In this document: in pieces, positions 41,578 to 49,194 of the stretch
How positions within the stretch are numbered: position 1 is the first letter of the stretch
Layout of the letters: the number at the start of each line of letters is the position of its first letter
Assembly (NCBI RefSeq): GCF_020215705.1
Contig: NZ_JAIWNB010000012.1
Coordinates: 186,001 to 250,000, forward strand
Direction: 5' to 3'
Length of the DNA stretch: 64,000 nt
Source of the DNA: Nonomuraea aurantiaca
GTDB lineage: Bacteria; Actinomycetota; Actinomycetes; Streptosporangiales; Streptosporangiaceae
Position numbers and translations under genes: made by a program
Notes under the pieces: model-generated
What the model was told of the DNA's origin: nothing
The model's input: the letters and a program-made list of their open reading frames with translations, nothing else
Databases searched by the model: none

Positions 41578-42531
41578 ATGAAGGATCTCGCATGGGGCAT
41601 AGCGGCCACGGGTGTCATTGCTGGAAAAGTCGGCGCGGTCATCGCCGCTGAGCCGGGGATGCGGGTGGCCGCCGTCGGATCGCGCGACCTCGGCCGCGCG
41701 CGGGCGATGGCCTCGGCGCTGGGTGCCGAGTCGGCGCACGGCTCGTACGCGGAGCTGTGCGCCGACCCCGGCGTCGACGTGGTCTACGTGGCGACCCCGC
41801 ACGCCCAGCACCTGGAGGTCGCCGAGGCGGCGATCGCGGCGGGCAAGGCGGTGCTGTGCGAGAAGCCGCTCGCCGCGTCCGTCGCCGACGCCGAGCGGAT
41901 GGTCCGGCTCGCCCGCGAGGCCGGGGTGTTCCTGATGGAAGCCATGTGGACCCGGTTCAATCCACTCATTCAGCGGGTGGCCGCCGATCCCCGGTTCGGG
42001 GAGATCCGCTCGGTCCAGGCGTCGTTCGGCTTCAAGGCTCCGTACGACCCCGCGCACCGGCTGTGGGCGCCGGAGCTGGGCGGCGGGGCGCTGCTCGACC
42101 TGGGCATCTACCCGTTCGGGCTGGCGCAGCTGCTGCTCGGGATGCCCTCACGGCTGCACGTCACGGGCTCGCTGGCGCCCTCGGGGGTGGACGCGGAGGC
42201 GGGCGGGGTGCTGGTCTATCCGGGCGGCAGGCGGGCTCTGGTGGAGTGCTCGCTGCTGGGCTCGTACGCGAACGACGCCCGCGTGGTGGGCACCGGCATG
42301 CGCGCGCACATCAAGGCCCCGTTCTGGGCTCCGGAGCAGGTCGTGCTGAGCGGGCCGTCGATGGAGACGGAGGAGCTCGTGCTCGATCCGGCGGACAACG
42401 GATACGCCGGCGAGCTGCGCGAGGTACGGGACGCCATCGCCGAGGGCAGGACCGAATCCGCGATCATGCCACTTGACGAAAGCCTTGCCATGATGGGGCT
42501 TCTGGCCGACGCGAGGGAGCAGCTCTCTTAG
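41578..42531 (+). CDS. Gfo/Idh/MocA-family oxidoreductase
   Basis: A 317-residue NAD(P)-dependent dehydrogenase. The Rossmann fold starts WGIAATGVIAGKVGAVIAAEPGM. The central DVVYVATPHAQHLEVAEAAIAAGKAVLCEKPLA holds the catalytic Lys in the EKP motif. The C-terminal beta-sheet domain starts around MEAMWTRFNPLIQRV and includes LLDLGIYPFGLAQLLLG, a feature of dimeric dihydrodiol dehydrogenase and glucose-fructose oxidoreductase-like members. The substrate is unknown, likely a sugar or cyclitol. It follows the aldo/keto reductase and is probably co-transcribed. Confidence 0.92.
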   Translation: MKDLAWGIAATGVIAGKVGAVIAAEPGMRVAAVGSRDLGRARAMASALGAESAHGSYAELCADPGVDVVYVATPHAQHLEVAEAAIAAGKAVLCEKPLAASVADAERMVRLAREAGVFLMEAMWTRFNPLIQRVAADPRFGEIRSVQASFGFKAPYDPAHRLWAPELGGGALLDLGIYPFGLAQLLLGMPSRLHVTGSLAPSGVDAEAGGVLVYPGGRRALVECSLLGSYANDARVVGTGMRAHIKAPFWAPEQVVLSGPSMETEELVLDPADNGYAGELREVRDAIAEGRTESAIMPLDESLAMMGLLADAREQLS

Positions 42532-42653
42532 CTGGCGAGTCATCCATTTGTAAGCCTCTTGCCACTTGCATTACCTTTGTGGTCATATGAGGCATACGTC
42601 CGGTTTGTCCGTTCGTTGCCAGACCATCGCACAACGCATCACAGGAACGTCCT

Positions 42654-42786
42654 GTGACCGCTGAATCCGCCTCGCGCGGAACCGGGGACCCACCGTCCTT
42701 TTGGGGTGTATCGGCACGTCACGTGCCGTAGGGCAGCTTCCACGCCCGAACCCGTCAGCTAACCCGGTAAGCGGCATGGAAGCAAG
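42654..42786 (+). promoter_or_regulatory. Cyclic-di-AMP (ydaO/yuaA) riboswitch
   Basis: The leader of the CHAP-domain hydrolase gene carries the conserved ydaO/yuaA core: CCGCTGAATCC, GGAACCGGGGACCCA, TTGGGGTGTATC, TAGGGCAGC, then CGAACCCGTCAGCTAACC and GGTAAGCGG. The closing stem P1 pairs CCGCT (42658-42662) with AGCGG (42770-42774). The gene's AAGGAG sits at 42784, only about 10 nt past P1, so ligand binding could affect ribosome access. In known members c-di-AMP binding lowers expression, and actinobacterial examples often control wall-hydrolase genes. Confidence 0.95.
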
Positions 42787-42799
42787 GAGTACCCCCTCG

Positions 42800-43480
42800 A
42801 TGGCCAAGTCCCATCTTTTTCGTGCCACCAAGTCGACCGTCGCTCACGCCGTCCTCGGCGTGAGCGTCGTGGCCGCCGCTCTCGCCGGCCAGTCCGCCGC
42901 CCACGCGGACACCCGCACCGCCCAGGCTCCGGCGCACGCGGCCCCCGCCGCCGCGAAGAGCCACCCGGAGAGCGAGATCAAGGCCAGGGCCACGGTCTCG
43001 CGGGTCCTGGCCCTGGCCAAGGCCCAGGTCGGCACCTCCGAGAACGCCTACGGAGGCGGCACCAAGTTCCAGAAGTGGTACATGAACTCCCCTCGCGCAC
43101 TGGAGACCCTCAAGCGCGACGGCGGCACCCGGGCGGACTACCTGAACGCCGCCTGGTGCTCGATGTTCGTCTCGTGGGTCGGCGAGCAGTCCGGCGCCCG
43201 CAGCATGATCGGCTGGGACGCCTACACAGTCGAGCACGCGAAGTGGTTCGCCGGCAACCACCGCTGGGGCACGACCCCGAAGCCGGGTGCCGTGGTGTTC
43301 TTCTCGTGGGGCGGCAGCAAGAGCCTGGACGACATCGAGCACGTCGGATTCGTCGTCAAGGACAACCACGACGGGACGATCTCCACGATCGAGGGCAACA
43401 CCGGCAACGGCAGCGTCCAGCAGCGCGTCCGGCCGACGTCGCAGGTGGTCGGCTACGGCTACCCGAACTACGGCGCCTGA
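42800..43480 (+). CDS. Secreted CHAP-domain peptidoglycan hydrolase
   Basis: A 226-residue secreted protein. The signal peptide spans residues 1 to ~37 (VLGVSVVAAALAGQSAAHA), followed by an Ala-rich segment. The CHAP (cysteine amidohydrolase/peptidase) domain spans ~75-226, with the catalytic Cys in NAAWCSMFVSWVGEQSG and His in IEHVGFVVKDNHDG; DGTISTIEGNTGNG is also typical. It would cleave peptidoglycan amide or peptide bonds during growth or resuscitation. The start is ATG 42800 with AAGGAG 10 bp upstream. Expression is predicted to follow c-di-AMP through the leader riboswitch. Confidence 0.92.
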   Translation: MAKSHLFRATKSTVAHAVLGVSVVAAALAGQSAAHADTRTAQAPAHAAPAAAKSHPESEIKARATVSRVLALAKAQVGTSENAYGGGTKFQKWYMNSPRALETLKRDGGTRADYLNAAWCSMFVSWVGEQSGARSMIGWDAYTVEHAKWFAGNHRWGTTPKPGAVVFFSWGGSKSLDDIEHVGFVVKDNHDGTISTIEGNTGNGSVQQRVRPTSQVVGYGYPNYGA

Positions 43481-43505
43481 CGACTTCCTGATCGAGGGCT
43501 CTCCT

Positions 43506-43545
43506 GCCGACGAGCGCGCGTCCTTCTGGGCGCGCGCTCGTCGGC
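43506..43545 (+). terminator. 15-bp hairpin terminator after the CHAP hydrolase gene
   Basis: GCCGACGAGCGCGCG (43506-43520) pairs perfectly with CGCGCGCTCGTCGGC (43531-43545) around a 10-base loop, 25 bp after the stop codon. Confidence 0.85.
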
Positions 43546-43690
43546 GCCTTCCCTTTCGCGCGCCTTCCCTTTGGTGCGCCTCGTTTGGCGTGCGCCTCGG
43601 TTGGCGTGCGGCTTCCCTTTCGTGCGGCTTGGTCGGCGTGCGGCTTGCCTGACGTTTGCCTGGCGTGCGGCTTGCCTGGCGTGGCGGTCA
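43546..43690 (+). repeat. Low-complexity GCGTGCGGCTT repeat block
   Basis: This block opens the 430-bp gene-free stretch 43481-43910, directly after the terminator. It holds the element (G)CGTGCGGCTT at 43604, 43620, 43636 and 43663, with diverged copies such as TTGGCGTGCGCCTCGG and TTGCCTGGCG around it. Open frames through it are low-complexity and not convincing. The remaining ~220 bp (43691-43910) hold a palindrome (43819) and the probable promoter of the small gene at 43911; I see no other gene. Confidence 0.7.
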
Positions 43691-43818
43691 GGCGCCACTT
43701 CCCCTCACGCCGCCGTGAGCGGCTCCTCGGACACGACTCTCCCGTACCGGCTGACCAAAAGACCATCACGTTGGGCCGAACAGCGCATGGCCGCCTTATC
43801 TGCCCATCCGACCGCAAC

Positions 43819-43832
43819 CCCCAAGTTTGGGG
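43819..43832. promoter_or_regulatory. Palindrome upstream of the small zinc-knuckle gene
   Basis: CCCCAA GT TTGGGG is a 14-bp inverted repeat about 80 bp upstream of the 54-codon gene at 43911. GATACT near 43893 could be the -10 of that gene. The regulator is unknown. Confidence 0.4.
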
Positions 43833-43910
43833 ATGTCACGGACCTCCCATCACCCCAGACACTGACGGTGGCCGGACAGCGAGCCGGTTCTCGATACTGG
43901 AGGAGGGGAT

Positions 43911-44075
43911 ATGTCAGCGACGACGCAGCAGGACAACTGGCGCTTCTGTAACAAGTGCTACACCCTTTGGTGGAATGGCCGCCCCGACAACGGGCACTGC
44001 CCCGCAGGCGGCGCCCACGAGGGACATGGCAGTTGGAACTTCTACCTCCCGGCGAACCCGGCCGAGCACATCTGA
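43911..44075 (+). CDS. Small zinc-knuckle-like protein (54 residues)
   Basis: ATG 43911 is preceded by GGAGGAGGGGAT, an excellent ribosome-binding site. The peptide contains WRFCNKCYTLWWNGRPDNG followed by HCPAGGAHEGHGSWNFYLP. The pattern CxxC...HC...H/H plus CPAGGxHxxxGSWN is a compact metal-knuckle module that also occurs as repeats in larger actinobacterial proteins of unknown function (WCxKCxGLFF..CPAGGxH). Here it stands alone as a single unit. It is followed by a very long perfect hairpin. The function is unknown; the strong ribosome-binding site and terminator make it a real gene. Confidence 0.8.
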   Translation: MSATTQQDNWRFCNKCYTLWWNGRPDNGHCPAGGAHEGHGSWNFYLPANPAEHI

Positions 44076-44093
44076 CGCGAGACCGGGCCCCCG

Positions 44094-44135
44094 GCCGATC
44101 TCCCCGCGACGCCACGGCGTCGCGGGGAGATCGGC
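44094..44135 (+). terminator. Exceptionally long perfect hairpin after the small zinc-knuckle gene
   Basis: A 19-bp perfect stem (44094-44112 with 44117-44135) closes on a 4-base loop, 18 bp after the stop codon. The arms begin GCCGATCTCCCC and end GGGGAGATCGGC. Confidence 0.88.
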
Positions 44136-44213
44136 GTTGGATCCCAGGGGCCGGCGAAGGCAGCCATACCAGAGGGACCAGACAGGGGCGTCCACGATCT
44201 GCGCCGAGTACTC

Positions 44214-44290
44214 CTAGAAGTCGCTGTCCTGCCGCAGATCGAGACAGAAGGCGTAGCGCTCGGCGGCGGCGACGCGGCGGGCGTGATTGG
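44214..44290 (-). pseudogene. Possible DUF4253 C-terminal remnant
   Basis: A short minus-strand frame ending at a TAG (44214-44216) reads NHARRVAAAERYAFCLDLRQ, then DSDF. The core AxRVAAExYAFCxD is reminiscent of the C-terminal end of DUF4253 proteins. No start or upstream family sequence remains; the frame runs into the neighbouring Cys-rich gene. Probably a gene scar. Confidence 0.35.
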
Positions 44291-44323
44291 TGGGCGTGAT
44301 TGGCGGGCGTGTTGGCGGGCGCC

Positions 44324-44638
44324 TCAGCAGCCGTCGGTCACGTAGCAGCCCTTCACCTTCCACTTGCCGCTGTAGTAGGCGCCGCTGGTGGCCTTGCTCG
44401 TGCTGCCCACGGAGACCAGACTGCCCGGGATGTAGGAGCAGGACGAGGTGGAGCAGAAGTAGCCGTAGACGCGGAAATAGGTCTCAAGCCCGCTGGTGCA
44501 CCTGACGCTCACGGAGTGGTCGGTACTCGCGGTCTTGGAGCAGCCGCTCACCGCGGCCGCCGGGGAGGCGGTGCCGCCGATGAGGGCGGTGGCCCCGATC
44601 ACGATGCCGGCAACGCTGGAAATGATCTTTTTCGTCAT
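44324..44638 (-). CDS. Small secreted cysteine-rich protein
   Basis: A 104-residue preprotein. The signal peptide (MTKKIISSVAGIVIGATALI then GGTASPAAAV) is classical, with cleavage near residue 29. The mature ~75 residues contain six Cys (SGCSK, VRCTS, YFCSTSSCSY, KGCYV and the terminal DGC), enough for three disulfides, and many Ser/Thr/Tyr/Gly. No family is recognised. The lower GC and the AT-rich start (ATGACGAAAAAGATCATTTCC) differ from its neighbours. It may be a secreted antimicrobial, inhibitor or envelope peptide; this is speculative. Confidence 0.75.
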   Translation of the reverse strand: MTKKIISSVAGIVIGATALIGGTASPAAAVSGCSKTASTDHSVSVRCTSGLETYFRVYGYFCSTSSCSYIPGSLVSVGSTSKATSGAYYSGKWKVKGCYVTDGC

Positions 44639-44842
44639 GGGCGTTCATGACCGCCCGACTGTGCCCCTCTTTTCAAGTGATCCCCTCAGCAATCCGGAAA
44701 TTTCCCCATCCGGATGCCGACCATCGCCGCAGGACCGGGATGACCCGGTCCGAACGCCGTGCCGGAAGACGGCCACCAGCGGACCGGGGCGGCGTCCGCC
44801 AGCAGGCCTCTGAGGTGGCCGCACCGGACCGGGTCGGGGCCG

Positions 44843-45380
44843 TCAGTGAGTCAGGCCCGTCATGACGAGCGACAGTAGGCGCTGGGCCATCTGCGGCCGG
44901 TTCGGCGACTGTTCCCCCGCCCACGCCACCCCGGCGGCGAGTGCCAGCAGTTCCTCCGTCGTGACGTCCGCCCGGACGGCGCCCTGTGCCTGGGCGCGTT
45001 CCAGCAGGCGGGAGCCCGCCGCCCGCATCGCGGCGCACGAGGCGTGCAGCTCCGATCCCTCGTCCCGCAACGCCGCCATGACCGACTCCGGCAGCCCGCG
45101 GTAGGTCGCCGACCCGGCCGCCACCGCCGTGAGCCAGGCGAGCAGCGCGTCGCGCGGCGACGGCTCGGCGAGCAAACCGGAGGCCCGACGGGCCAGCCCG
45201 TCGAAGCGGTCGCGCATGAGCGCCTGGAGCAGCGCCTCGCGCGTCGGGAAGTGCCGGTAGAGAGTGCCGATCCCCACGCCCGCGCGCCGGGCGACGTCGC
45301 GCAGCGACGCCTCCGTGCCGTGCTCGGCGAAGGCCGCGCGGGCTGCGGTCAGGAGCTGTCGCGGCGCCGGTGACCGCCAC
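44843..45380 (-). pseudogene. Frameshifted TetR-family regulator
   Basis: The body is a TetR protein: LLTAARAAFAEHGTEASLRD followed by VARRAGVGIGTLYRHFPTRE is a complete HTH, and the C-terminal domain ends GEQSPNRPQMAQRLLSLVMT. In this frame no ATG, GTG or TTG exists upstream of the HTH before a stop. A GTG at 45380 with AGGAG 8 bp upstream lies in another frame and reads MAVTGAAT. A single-base frameshift between about 45350 and 45375 explains this, so the gene is either inactivated or contains a sequencing error. The internal GTG 45277 would delete the first HTH helices. It is divergent from the YCII/ECF42 pair. Confidence 0.75.
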
Positions 45381-45469
45381 GACGACGTCTCCTGGTGAAG
45401 AATTTCAGCTCACGTGTCGATTCGGGGTCTGACCGCTCGACGCGTTCGTGAGAGTGAAGGAGGCGGATC

Positions 45470-45910
45470 GTGAAGTTCATGATCGTAGGGAAGGCGAACG
45501 AGGCGACCGAGGCCGGGGAACTGCCCAGCCAGGAGCTCGTCGACGCGATGGGCGCCTACAACGAGAGCCTGACCAGGGCAGGGGTGCTGCTGGCCGCCGA
45601 AGGGCTGTACCCCAGCTCCCACGGTGCGCAGATCGCCTACACCAAGGACGGCAAGGCGACGGTGCTAGACGGGCCGTTCACCGAGGCCAAGGAGCTCATC
45701 GCCGGGTTCTGGCTGATCCAGGTCAAGTCCCGGGAAGAGGCCATCGAATGGGCGCTGCGGGTGCCGGTTCCTGGTGGGCATGAGGGGGTCGGGCTGGATG
45801 TCTGGCAGGTGTTCGACGCCTCCGATCTGCCGGACGAGTCGATGACTCCCGAGGCGGCCGAACGCGAGGCGGCCTTGCGCGAGCGCCTGACGGGTTGCGC
45901 CGAACAATAG
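45470..45910 (+). CDS. YCII/DGPF-domain protein, partner of an ECF42 sigma factor
   Basis: A 146-residue protein with the YCII-related DGPF motif: KFMIVGKANEATEAGELPSQ at the start, then TVLDGPFTEAKELIAGFWLIQVKSREEAIEWA. GTG 45470 has AAGGAGG upstream. DGPF proteins are the usual neighbours, and often the regulon, of ECF42 sigma factors, one of which follows at 46021 (established association for that sigma group). The biochemical function of DGPF proteins is unknown; YCII folds resemble small dehalogenase or muconolactone-isomerase-like ferredoxin folds. Confidence 0.9.
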   Translation: MKFMIVGKANEATEAGELPSQELVDAMGAYNESLTRAGVLLAAEGLYPSSHGAQIAYTKDGKATVLDGPFTEAKELIAGFWLIQVKSREEAIEWALRVPVPGGHEGVGLDVWQVFDASDLPDESMTPEAAEREAALRERLTGCAEQ

Positions 45911-46020
45911 AAGCCGCTTCCCGCCCGCGAGCCCAACTCTCCATTTGCGGGCCCGGATCGCCCACCAGGCTCCAGTCCCGGCTTGCAGGGGGTGGGGCGG
46001 GCTGGTCTTATGGCCACGTG

Positions 46021-47265
46021 ATGGCTTCCGACACGCAGCGGGCTATCGAGACGGTCTGGCGGATGGAGGCGGCGCGGCTCATCGCCGGCCTGACCGGGCT
46101 CGTGCGCGACCTCGGCCTGGCCGAGGAGCTGGCGCAGGACGCGCTGGTCGCGGCGCTGGAGCAGTGGCCGGAGTCGGGGGTGCCGGGCAATCCCGGTGCC
46201 TGGCTCATGACCGTCTCCAAGCGTCGCGCCATCGACCTGCTGCGCCGTCAGGACCGCTACGCGCGCAAGCTGGCCGAGATGGGCCGCGAGCTGTCGGATG
46301 AGCCGGGTGCCGACGAGGCGCTGCCCGGCATGGACGAGATCGAGGACGACCTGCTGCGGCTGGTGTTCACGGCGTGCCATCCGGTGCTGTCCACGGAGGC
46401 CCGGGTGGCGCTCACGCTGCGGGTGCTCGGCGGGCTGAGCACCGACGAGATCGCCAGGGCGTTCCTGGTCCCGGAGCCGACGGTGGCGCAGCGGATCGTA
46501 CGGGCCAAGCGGACGCTGGCCGACAAGCAGGTGCCGTTCGAGGTACCGCAGGGCGAGGAGCTGGCCGGACGCCTGTCGTCGGTCCTGGAGGTCATCTATC
46601 TGATCTTCAACGAGGGCTACTCGGCCACGGCCGGTGACGACTGGATGCGGCCGGGACTCTGCGAGGACGCGCTGCGGCTCGGTCGGGTGCTGGCCGGGCT
46701 GATGCCCAAGGAGCCCGAAGTGCACGGCCTGGTCGCGTTGATGGAGATCCAGGCGTCGCGCGCGGCGGCCCGGGTGGGCCCGTCCGGCGAGCCGATCCTG
46801 CTGCTGGAGCAGAACCGGGGCCGCTGGGACCGCCTGCTCATCCGCCGTGGCCTGGACGCGCTCCAGCGGGCCGAGGATCTCGGCGGCGACCTGGGCCCGT
46901 ACGTGCTGCAGGCCGCCATCGCCGCCTGCCACGCCAGGGCGCTCACCGCCGAGGAGACCGACTGGCAGGCGATCGCCACCCTCTACGAGGCGCTGGCGCG
47001 GATGTCGCGCTCCCCCGTCGTCGAGCTCAACCGGGCGGTCGCGCTCGCCATGGCGTACGGTCCCGCGGTCGGGCTCGAACTGGTGGACCAGCTGGTCGAC
47101 GAACCGGCGCTGAAGGGTTATCACCTGCTGCCGAGCGTACGCGGGGATCTGCTGGTCAAGCTGGGGCGACAGGGTGAGGCGCGCGCCGAGTTCGAACGGG
47201 CGGCGGCCATGACCCGCAACGCTCGCGAGCGCACCCTGCTGCGAGAGCGCGCCGCCGCCTGCTGA
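46021..47265 (+). CDS. ECF42-type RNA polymerase sigma factor with TPR-like C-terminal extension
   Basis: A 414-residue sigma factor, more than twice the length of an ordinary ECF. The sigma-2 region spans ~5-85 (IETVWRMEAARLIAGLTGLV, LAQDALVAALEQWPESGVPG, PGAWLMTVSKRRAIDLLRRQ). The sigma-4 region spans ~110-180 (VLSTEARVALTLRVLGGLST, IARAFLVPEPTVAQRIVRAKR). The C-terminal ~220 residues (EVIYLIFNEGYSATAGDDWM onward) form the helical TPR-like extension characteristic of ECF42/DUF6596 sigma factors, which replaces a classical anti-sigma factor. The start is ATG 46021, or GTG 46018. It is downstream of a DGPF gene, its typical partner. Confidence 0.92.
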   Translation: MASDTQRAIETVWRMEAARLIAGLTGLVRDLGLAEELAQDALVAALEQWPESGVPGNPGAWLMTVSKRRAIDLLRRQDRYARKLAEMGRELSDEPGADEALPGMDEIEDDLLRLVFTACHPVLSTEARVALTLRVLGGLSTDEIARAFLVPEPTVAQRIVRAKRTLADKQVPFEVPQGEELAGRLSSVLEVIYLIFNEGYSATAGDDWMRPGLCEDALRLGRVLAGLMPKEPEVHGLVALMEIQASRAAARVGPSGEPILLLEQNRGRWDRLLIRRGLDALQRAEDLGGDLGPYVLQAAIAACHARALTAEETDWQAIATLYEALARMSRSPVVELNRAVALAMAYGPAVGLELVDQLVDEPALKGYHLLPSVRGDLLVKLGRQGEARAEFERAAAMTRNARERTLLRERAAAC

Positions 47266-47293
47266 CCGCCGCCGCCCTGATGGCCGGCTCCTG

Positions 47294-47361
47294 CTGACGG
47301 CTGACGGCTGACGGCTGACGGCTGAGGCTGCCGGCTGAGGCTGCCGGCTGACGGCTGACGG
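47294..47361 (+). repeat. CTGACGG heptanucleotide tandem repeats
   Basis: Four perfect CTGACGG units are followed by two copies of a 13-bp composite (CTGAGGCTGCCGG) and two further CTGACGG units. The block starts 28 bp after the ECF42 stop codon. It is in the 530-bp gene-free region 47266-47796, which otherwise holds weak hairpins (CGCCATG..CATGGCG at 47461, CGCCCGT..ACGGGCG at 47490) and the ceb regulatory region. Confidence 0.85.
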
Positions 47362-47577
47362 CGCACCATCGGGACGCCGCGACAAACCCGGCACACCGAA
47401 CGAACGCCGCAACAGATGCCGCGGCAGACCCCGACACGCCCACCCGGACGCCGCGACGGACGCCATGACAGACATGGCGGACCCGCTCGCGCCCGTGACC
47501 ACGGGCGTGACCACGAGAAAAGCCCGCAGTGGGTGGGTGACATGCCCAGATAGCAAACACAAACGAGTCCCTTGTGA

Positions 47578-47591
47578 TGGGAGCGCTCCCA
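47578..47591. promoter_or_regulatory. CebR operator 1 (perfect palindrome)
   Basis: TGGGAGCGCTCCCA is a perfect 14-bp palindrome identical to the CebR-binding consensus known from Streptomyces cellobiose regulons. It lies 219 bp upstream of cebE, 116 bp from the second copy. Confidence 0.92.
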
Positions 47592-47707
47592 AACAGCCCT
47601 TTGCGCCGTTAGTCACCAAAAATCCCCTTTCGGAATGAGAAATCGCACCATTGGTAACGGTTGCGTTTCAGCGCATTGACGGGCACAGGCCATAAGTGCA
47701 CCCTTTG

Positions 47708-47721
47708 TGGGAGCGCTCCCA
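47708..47721. promoter_or_regulatory. CebR operator 2 (perfect palindrome)
   Basis: A second exact TGGGAGCGCTCCCA lies 75 bp upstream of the cebE start. A TTGACG at 47676 may be the -35 element, which would put this operator over the transcription start. The two copies could allow DNA looping by a tetrameric or paired LacI-type repressor. Confidence 0.93.
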
Positions 47722-47796
47722 AGGATTTCCCACCGCGGCCCGGAGCGTGTGCCGCGGTGCACCTCCCCCACCCATTCACCCGAGAAGGGGTCCACC

Positions 47797-49137
47797 ATGT
47801 TGAACCGCAAGCGTCGCGGCGGTCTCGCCGCGGCTTCCGCCCTGGCGGCGGCGGCCCTGACCGCCGCATCCTGCGGCTCCGGCGGCACTCCGGCGGCCAG
47901 CAACGCACCCGCGTCCTCGGCGGCCGCCGAACCGGTCACGATCCGGGTGCAGACTTTCGGCGGCGGCTCGAACTTCGGCTACAAGAACGCCATCACGAAG
48001 TGGAACGCCGAGCACAAGGACATCCAGATCAAGGAAGAGCACCTGACCGACCAGTTCGAGCAGCAGTACTGGCCGCAGATGATCCAGTGGTTGCAGGCGG
48101 GCAACGGCGCGGGCGACGTGGTCGGCATCGACGAAGGCGGCATGGGCCTGGCCAAGGCGCACCCGGAGTGGTGGGCGGATCTGAAGGAATACGGCCTGGA
48201 CTCCCGCAAGGCGGACTTCCCCGCCTGGAAGTGGGAGAACGGCCTCACCACCGACGGCAAGCTGTTCGGCCTGGGCACCGACATCGGCGGCATGAGCATC
48301 TGCTACCGCTCGGACCTGTTCAAGAAGGCCGGCCTGCCCAGCGAGCGGGACAAGGTCAGCGCCCTGTGGCCCGATTGGGACACCTTCATGAAGGTCGGCC
48401 AGCAGTTCCAGGCGAAGGTGAAGGACACCAAGTTCGCCGACGGCACGAACACCCTTTACCAGGTGGTCCTGTACCAGGAGGCGGCCAAGAACGGCAACGT
48501 CACCTATTTCGACAAGGACAACAACCTCATCGTCGACAAGAACCCGGCGGTGAAGGCGGGCTTCGACTTCGCCACGAAGATGAGCCAGCAGGGCCTGACC
48601 GCCAAGCTGCGTAACTTCACCGACGAGTGGGCGGCGGGCACCCAGAAGGGCGCGTTCGCCACGGTCGGCTGCCCGTCGTGGATGCTCGGCGTGGTCAGCG
48701 GTAACGCCGGCGACGGCGGCAAGGGCAAGTGGGACGTGGCCTCGGTGCCCGGCGGCGGCGGCAACTGGGGCGGCTCCTGGCTGTCCGTGCCGAAGCAGAG
48801 CAAGCACCCGAAGGAAGCCGCGGCGGTGGCGGACTACCTGACCCAAGCGCAGACCGAGGCGAGCATCTTCACCGACTTCGGCAACATGCCGAGCAACACG
48901 AAGGCGCAGCAGGACGCGGCCGTGCAGAGCGCGAAGAACGAGTTCTTCAACAACGCCCCCATCGGCGAGATCTTCGCCAAGTCGGCGTCGAGCCTGCAGC
49001 CGGTCTTCCTCGGCGTCAAGCACGCCCAGGTCAAGAACGCCATCGAGTCGGTGATCCAGGGCATGGACGACGGCTCGGTGCCCTACGGCAAGGCCTGGCA
49101 GCAGTTGGTCGACGACGCGGTGAAGGCCGCGGGCTGA
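47797..49137 (+). CDS. cebE: Cellobiose/cello-oligosaccharide-binding lipoprotein CebE
   Basis: A 446-residue extracellular solute-binding protein (family 1). The signal peptide ends in a lipobox-like LTAASC, then GSGGTPAASNAPASS as linker. The mature domain has TIRVQTFGGGSNFGYKNAIT, WLQAGNGAGDVVGIDEGGMG, GTDIGGMSICYRSDLFKKAG and WGGSWLSVPKQSKHPKEAAA. It delivers cellobiose or cellotriose to CebF-CebG. ATG 47797 follows GAGAAGGGG. First gene of the ceb operon behind two CebR operators. Confidence 0.92.
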   Translation: MLNRKRRGGLAAASALAAAALTAASCGSGGTPAASNAPASSAAAEPVTIRVQTFGGGSNFGYKNAITKWNAEHKDIQIKEEHLTDQFEQQYWPQMIQWLQAGNGAGDVVGIDEGGMGLAKAHPEWWADLKEYGLDSRKADFPAWKWENGLTTDGKLFGLGTDIGGMSICYRSDLFKKAGLPSERDKVSALWPDWDTFMKVGQQFQAKVKDTKFADGTNTLYQVVLYQEAAKNGNVTYFDKDNNLIVDKNPAVKAGFDFATKMSQQGLTAKLRNFTDEWAAGTQKGAFATVGCPSWMLGVVSGNAGDGGKGKWDVASVPGGGGNWGGSWLSVPKQSKHPKEAAAVADYLTQAQTEASIFTDFGNMPSNTKAQQDAAVQSAKNEFFNNAPIGEIFAKSASSLQPVFLGVKHAQVKNAIESVIQGMDDGSVPYGKAWQQLVDDAVKAAG

Positions 49138-49194
49138 TCTTCCCCGCCCGGCCCGCCATGAGCGGGCCGGGCTACTGCCGCCGAAAGGTCTCTC

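Noticed and set aside
47293..47361. CTGACGG array as an integration or replication iteron
   Set aside because: It lies just after a sigma factor gene with no replication or recombination gene nearby; simple slippage repeat is sufficient.
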